Assembly (NCBI GenBank): GCA_028279405.1
Contig: JANQNU010000087.1
Location: 1 to 64,000, forward strand
DNA: 64,000 nt
Source of the DNA: Phycisphaerae bacterium
GTDB taxonomy: Bacteria > Planctomycetota > Phycisphaerae > UBA1845 > Fen-1342
Direction of reading: 5' to 3'
Each line of letters starts with the position of its first letter. Positions within the stretch are counted from its first letter, which is position 1. The position numbers and the translations under genes are program-made. Shown one piece after another: positions 60,401 through 64,000 of this stretch. The notes under the pieces are model-generated. The model was not told the origin of the DNA and searched no databases. It worked only from the letters and a program-made list of their open reading frames with translations.

Positions 60401-61748
60401 GCTGGATCGGGATGACCAACTGGTTCGCGATGATCACCGGCCGGTCCTGGAATGCGGCCTCGAACGTTGCCGAACCCAGCTCCCACACCACCTCGCCGGT
60501 GCGCAGGTCCCGTGCGACAAGTCGATTCGGGCGGATCTTCGGGATGCGAATCCCCCAGCCGTACTGGTCCGGCTCGTGATCCGTCAGCGTCAGGTCCTCG
60601 ATTGTGTAGACGTAGGGCCCTGAGGCAGCCATCGCGTGCCGCAGCGCGTGATTCAGCAGCAGGCCTGCGTCCTCCGAGATGCTTCGCCGGCCGTCGCGTT
60701 CGTCGGTGGGCAGCATTGTGGGATCGGTCCGTGCGCTGCGCTCCTGCGCCACCCAACGTAACGTTAAAGCGCCGGCGTCCAGGCAGTAGATTCGCCCGCG
60801 CACTCGAACCAGCAGCGCGTCGCCAACCCGCAGCGGCGCCAGCAACGGCAAACGCCGTTTGAGATCAATTGCCTCCATCAGACGCGCATCGCGGTCCAAG
60901 GTGACGTCGTCCGACGGCAGGGCCGCCGACCACGATGTGTTCCGGAGTTCCAGCGCGAGCGGCTCGATCCCGGCACGCTGTCGCGCCCGCTCGCGCTCGA
61001 GCCAACCGGCCAGCTGATCCCGACGTACGTCCCACCCCGGAAGCGGGGAGGCGTCGAGCGTGCGCGTCAGGCTGCCGAACGCCTCCCCGGCAACTCCCCA
61101 TGCGCCGCGCTTCGCGAACGCGATGACCCGCAGGGCCTCCGCCTCCGCACCGATGGTGGTGTTGTCCGCGAGGGTCTGCAGGATCGCCGCCGCGGCACCC
61201 ATCTCACCGTCGTCGATCAGCAGCCCTGACAGTGTCAGCGCGATTTCCGGCCACGCACTCGCGGCCCGTTGTGTCCGAAAGAGCAGCTCCAACTCCGGGA
61301 GGTCGTGCGCTGCTACCGCCCGCGCGAAGCGGCCATTCACTTCCGGATCGTTCAACCCGCGGTAAAACGTCCGGGCTTCTTCGGGCAGTCGGCTTTGCAA
61401 CCGAAATGCCTCGAGCCAGACGGGGTAGTACGTTCGGCTGCCGGAGGCCGGGGTCAGTTGATCCGGCATTTCTGCCAACTGTTCGATCAGCCGAATGGCG
61501 AGTCGATGGTCGCCGACCTCGAGCGCCTCCACCACGCGGTTGGAAATCAGCCGCGCCTCATTGGACTCCGGGAGCGTCGCTGTCGCGATCAGTGGCGGTT
61601 CCTGCGCGGTCCCAGATGCCACCAGCGCGATGAGACAAGCGCACTCGATGACCGATGCCCACCTGCCCGAACGCCGGCGCGCACCCTCGCGAGGCGCGGC
61701 GGGCATCCGCCGGCTCCAGGGCTTGTCGACGCGCGACTGTCTTGTCAT
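57441..61748 (-). CDS. Giant secreted double PQQ-like propeller protein
   Basis: A 1435-residue secreted protein. The signal peptide is at about 30-50 (IECACLIALVASGTAQ) after a basic N-terminal extension. Helical sequence to about 275 is followed by a first PQQ-like propeller (blades such as ARDLRTGEVVWELGSATFEA, DARDGTTIRWQST and VLDANNGKVRFDSDPW, about 290-720), a helical TPR-like region (about 725-1000), and a second propeller (SLDWLDGSVRWRRTLDG, LYDAETGEQLREMTALG, ALIDARSG-like blades, about 1090-1400). No PQQ-dehydrogenase active site is recognised. The ATG at 61748 is preferred over the upstream GTG at 61769. It is the first gene of the operon. Confidence 0.88.
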   Translation of the reverse strand: MTRQSRVDKPWSRRMPAAPREGARRRSGRWASVIECACLIALVASGTAQEPPLIATATLPESNEARLISNRVVEALEVGDHRLAIRLIEQLAEMPDQLTPASGSRTYYPVWLEAFRLQSRLPEEARTFYRGLNDPEVNGRFARAVAAHDLPELELLFRTQRAASAWPEIALTLSGLLIDDGEMGAAAAILQTLADNTTIGAEAEALRVIAFAKRGAWGVAGEAFGSLTRTLDASPLPGWDVRRDQLAGWLERERARQRAGIEPLALELRNTSWSAALPSDDVTLDRDARLMEAIDLKRRLPLLAPLRVGDALLVRVRGRIYCLDAGALTLRWVAQERSARTDPTMLPTDERDGRRSISEDAGLLLNHALRHAMAASGPYVYTIEDLTLTDHEPDQYGWGIRIPKIRPNRLVARDLRTGEVVWELGSATFEAAFQDRPVIIANQLVIPIQRGDAIALAVLDAARGALIREVPIVGPPTHFTAQGGRCLIDTDGTNIYVCTGNGVIAAITARDFSWRWALTYASTLTETRGRRFWNRGRMQTHDFGSDRPLLVDDMLVVAPIDSTTILAIDRVRGRLRWPAVERGTHIGLAGAVPGGVLLVGDTVTCVDARDGTTIRWQSTPLEIVGKPLVRGERVYVPLRTGITVLDANNGKVRFDSDPWRDARTDGVWARAWDGLASGYAGMALCTDDLAVYSVSPNGITKHIDLQRAAPVFERRVAQNDRPEDHVALAWTRTLSNQHEAALQLVEEFSTTNTNLAAARERLLVRVFVGLAGASGTGEQRLAWLRRAQNLSLSAETAAQLALLIGETLEESGDVATARAHYVDALKSPNDVLMETPTGDRLRQAVWLQIVDRLGTLAPSGTDDRHDWLARVVADSATPDVRFLRRLRVLAARSHHEDVIDRALLRTAIPFELLALDWPLERVTRSLPTLDDESLLALWTAQIAVEDDEVGTLLDARWNARQAESNSIAQRAEVGDPLQMIRLNQAKRDAERMEPFSQEIPFREYRLANHELVADWRGSDGRATSFFIAHDYAANALELVSFRTGQTWRRFPLKTGNAARGTATRNLMRAIGPQRILRGPTAQHLASVGRLAIVSVGDQLTCIGTAGFGGEQRAGMALWQRPMPEAQGNRGYPYPWQFSASRVGVFRTTPDGALESLDWLDGSVRWRRTLDGNSPALVHAFDDRVLVQTPGGALLLYDAETGEQLREMTALGATLRNAFHCGDVVVAHTEQQLVGLDRATLETLWTRSGPGGDLQLVGGVSDQIALRSAADRWELIDARSGSTTVTIERKDEGPTVLAMADGVIMMTSGRMDAESFDDNEMRITAYAVDTGEQAWTFETRTPFPILPGQLTGHPRFIPLLVRREHAELGPRGTLLLTLIDRRDGREIGEPVQISREFSGGDEREDLPGVYVTPARILIEWNGIIAAWGTPALSLGF

Positions 61749-62022
61749 CGTGCATCCGCTCCGATTCACGCTCGTGCGTGAAGTAGAACCAAATCCTGGC
61801 GGCGCGTTCGAACGGTTGCGCCGCCGAGAATGGAAGCGCTCCCGGCATCGATCGCCGACTCGCGCTCGAACATTCTATTTTATCGGCAACTGTCCCGAAT
61901 CCGCGCGGGTCCGAATAAATCCGAATCGACCGCTCGGGATATCCGCCAACACGATCGGACGCCAGTCGTCGGACCGATAACGAACGAGCCTTTGATGCCG
62001 GTCAACATCTGTGACGCAATGC
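61749..62022. other. Intergenic region of 274 bases upstream of the operon
   Basis: Contains no gene. It must hold the promoter of the minus-strand operon. A-rich minus-strand GATAAAATAGAAT (at about 61869-61881) contains two overlapping -10-like hexamers (TAAAAT and TAGAAT) but no convincing -35. Confidence 0.5.
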
Positions 62023-64000
62023 TCAACGCAGCGTTTCGAGCAGCCGTTGCATCCGGGACAAGCCGGTGTCCGCGTCGTCGGTCCCATCCAAAATCGCTCG
62101 GCGGGCCGCGATTCCGCGCAAGAGCGTGTCCCGGGCTGCGGCCGGATCCCCCAATCGCTGCTGAACGAGAGCGAGGTTGATCGCAATGTCCGGATCGTCG
62201 TCGGCCTGCGAAAACGCGCGCTCCAGGCCACGTCGCGCCTCGTCGACGCGCCCGAGCTGCAGCAGTGCCAGTGCGCGATTCACCAGGGCTAGCGGGTGGT
62301 CCCGTGTAATCGCCAGCGCCTGGTCAAATGCGATCAGTGACGCTTCCGTCCGCCCGTCGAGCAGTAGCGCAATGCCACGATTGACGCGTGCGTCCACGTT
62401 GCGCGCGTCAAGTTCGATGGCGCGGTTGAACGCAGAAAGAGCGCTGACGACATCGCCGACCTGCGCCGCGACCAGCCCGAGCCCGACATACGACTGTGCC
62501 TGAAACGGCTCCACATGGATCGCTTGTTCGTAACACTGGCGAGCCGCCTCCGGCCGACCCAGCGCCAGATGGAGCTTGCCCAGCAAACGCCATGCGGCAC
62601 CATAGTAGGCATCACCACGGAGTGCCTGCTCGACGGCGCGCTGCGCCGCGTCCAGTTCGTTCCGCTCCTCGCGGACTGTCGCTTCGACGTAAGCGACATC
62701 GACATTGTCGGAATCGAGCGTTCGGGCGCGATCCAGCGTGCTCAGGGCTTCGTCGTATCGCTGGCTGTCGGCGAGCGCAATCGCATGATTGACGAGTCCG
62801 CTAACCTGAACCGTACGTGCGCTGAGCAGCGGCCAGTTTGCGGGAACCGCCGCCGCCAGCAGCAGTCCGATCGCTCCGCTCAACCGCACTCGGTCGTGCG
62901 CGCGGGCCGCTCGGAACAGGGCGCAGATGCCGTGGGCCGCGAATGGCGCGACCGCCGGCAGCAACGGGATCCGATAGCGACCAAAGACGACAAAAGCCGC
63001 CACCGATAGCGCAACCAGCACAACCCATGCGTACAACGGCCAAAGGCGCGGCCAGCGACCGATCGCGAACACCATGCCTACCAGCGCCAACGGTGCCAGT
63101 CCGCCGTAGTGCCCGATTGCGTCGAGCAAACGCAGAACGCGCGACCACTCCAGGTACAAGTAGTAGTCCTCAGTGTCCGGCGGTTCATACGTGTTCCACA
63201 GCAGGAGCCACTTCCACACGCAGATCCGCGCAAAACTGGTCGGGTGCGAACGAACGAAGTCGAGGCCGGCGCGCAGATAATGGTCGGACACCTCTTGCGC
63301 GGAAAGCGATCGGCCCGCGGCCTGTTCCGCTTGGCGCACCCAGGCCTGCTGTTCGTGCAGGCCGTTCGCATAGCCGCGACGATGCGGCAGGTAGGTGCCG
63401 GTGGCGTCGATATGATTGCCCATCGCGAAGTTCTGGCCCAGGTTCGGCGTCGTCAGCAGCAGACCGCCGTGAACGATTCGGTTACGAATCACCCACGGCG
63501 ATACGGTCGCCGAGAACGTGAGCAGAAAGAGCATCGCGACACCGACCCGCGCGCCATAGCGTGGGGGCGCGCTACCAGCCGTCCACAGCCAGATGATCGG
63601 CAACGGCAGCAGGGCCAGTAGGTTCTGCCGCGTCAGGACCAGCAGCCCCCAGACGATCCCCGCGATGAACCAACGCCATGCCTTGCCCTGCGCCACCGCG
63701 GCTTGAGTACGCTCCAACGCCAACGCCGCAAAGAACAGGCTGAGCGTCGTCTTCTGAATCAGCGCGTCATGGAAAACGGCCGCCGGATGCAGCGCGACCA
63801 GTACACCGGCGATCAGCCCGACCGTGCGGTCGAACATCCGCGCCCCAAGCGCCGCGATCAAGCAGCAGGAAACGCTCCCGAGCAGAATCTGCACAACGCG
63901 CGGCGACCAAACCAGGTCGTTCGTGACAGCCGCCGACAGCGCCAGGAACCACGCGTAGCTGGGCGCATGGACGAATCGCTCATCGCCCAACCAGTCGCCA
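62023..64000 (-). CDS. GT-C type glycosyltransferase with C-terminal TPR, N-terminus cut by window edge
   Basis: At least 658 residues, continuing past the window edge; the frame is open through base 64000 (…GDWLGDERFVHAPSY), so the TTG at 63990 is not the start. The first 360 residues are polytopic, with about nine hydrophobic segments, and resemble GT39/PMT- and ArnT-like glycosyltransferases (FVHAPSYAWFLAL, LLVLTRQNLLALLPL). The C-terminal 260 residues are tetratricopeptide repeats (ALRGDAYYGAAWRLLGKLHL, AQSYVGLGLVAAQVGDVVSA). Such GT-C plus TPR proteins glycosylate surface proteins or lipids; the acceptor is unknown. It lies upstream of the propeller operon on the same strand. Confidence 0.75.
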   Translation of the reverse strand, partial: GDWLGDERFVHAPSYAWFLALSAAVTNDLVWSPRVVQILLGSVSCCLIAALGARMFDRTVGLIAGVLVALHPAAVFHDALIQKTTLSLFFAALALERTQAAVAQGKAWRWFIAGIVWGLLVLTRQNLLALLPLPIIWLWTAGSAPPRYGARVGVAMLFLLTFSATVSPWVIRNRIVHGGLLLTTPNLGQNFAMGNHIDATGTYLPHRRGYANGLHEQQAWVRQAEQAAGRSLSAQEVSDHYLRAGLDFVRSHPTSFARICVWKWLLLWNTYEPPDTEDYYLYLEWSRVLRLLDAIGHYGGLAPLALVGMVFAIGRWPRLWPLYAWVVLVALSVAAFVVFGRYRIPLLPAVAPFAAHGICALFRAARAHDRVRLSGAIGLLLAAAVPANWPLLSARTVQVSGLVNHAIALADSQRYDEALSTLDRARTLDSDNVDVAYVEATVREERNELDAAQRAVEQALRGDAYYGAAWRLLGKLHLALGRPEAARQCYEQAIHVEPFQAQSYVGLGLVAAQVGDVVSALSAFNRAIELDARNVDARVNRGIALLLDGRTEASLIAFDQALAITRDHPLALVNRALALLQLGRVDEARRGLERAFSQADDDPDIAINLALVQQRLGDPAAARDTLLRGIAARRAILDGTDDADTGLSRMQRLLETLR

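Noticed and set aside
1-64000. CRISPR array, tRNA, rRNA or insertion sequence
   Set aside because: No regularly spaced direct repeats, cloverleaf, ribosomal RNA sequence or transposase-like protein was found by reading both strands; a covariance-model search was not possible here.

Overview
The window is high in G+C and is almost entirely coding. It most likely comes from a member of the phylum Planctomycetota. The support is indirect but consistent: a C-terminal zinc ribbon of the form CPECGYDLTG occurs in two unrelated-looking proteins (1-150 and 19528-20298); an ECF sigma factor is translationally coupled to a Ser/Thr kinase with a zinc-finger N-terminus and helical-repeat C-terminus; there are several large secreted PQQ-like propeller proteins and an NPCBM-domain protein; and there is a long MoxR / DUF58 / VWA operon. 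No rRNA, tRNA, CRISPR array, insertion sequence or phage module was seen.

Region 1 (1-12311) is mostly housekeeping. It holds a truncated zinc-ribbon protein, a YceI-family secreted protein, an ABC exporter (LolD-like ATPase plus a 1151-residue FtsX-type permease) followed by a PQQ-like propeller protein, a two-gene chemotaxis-type operon (cheA-cheW) ending in a clear intrinsic terminator, and a DCC-family protein with trmB, divergent from carA.

Region 2 (12385-25082) carries a large lipoprotein with thrombospondin-3-like and FG-GAP repeats, a secreted protein of unknown function followed by a CapD/FlaA1-type nucleotide-sugar dehydratase, a methyltransferase, a six-TM zinc-ribbon protein, a MOSC protein, and the three-gene overlapping unit ECF sigma factor / kinase / polytopic membrane protein. 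Region 3 (25182-28378) runs proC, an XRE-S24-like regulator whose catalytic dyad looks lost, and aroA. Region 4 (28416-38360, minus strand) is a lipoprotein-like coiled-coil protein and a six-gene surface-polysaccharide operon: wecB, sulfotransferase, Wzy-like polymerase, Wzx-like flippase, GT4 glycosyltransferase and a fused Zn-dehydrogenase/Gfo-Idh oxidoreductase. Two short plus-strand genes (YigZ/IMPACT family, yacG) follow.

Region 5 (39431-61748, minus strand) is the most interesting part. It is a run of 13 genes with overlaps or very short gaps, read in this order: a giant secreted double-propeller protein, a squalene-cyclase-like repeat protein, MoxR AAA+ ATPase, DUF58 protein, two membrane-anchored VWA proteins, a DUF4175-like membrane protein, a periplasmic coiled-coil protein, a TPR-like protein, an NPCBM protein, one intact trypsin-like (S1C) PDZ protease, and two S1C-like proteins that have each lost all three catalytic residues. 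The arrangement suggests one envelope machine in which a cytoplasmic AAA+/VWA module is wired to an extracytoplasmic protease and its inactive paralogues. The window ends inside a GT-C glycosyltransferase-like protein with a TPR tail.

At least four genes (the LolD-like gene, carA, the methyltransferase at 18654-19439 and yacG) have a -10-like hexamer 6-8 bases before the ATG and no Shine-Dalgarno sequence, which suggests leaderless transcription. Starts were chosen mainly by Shine-Dalgarno sequences and by ATGA/GTGA overlaps with the upstream gene.
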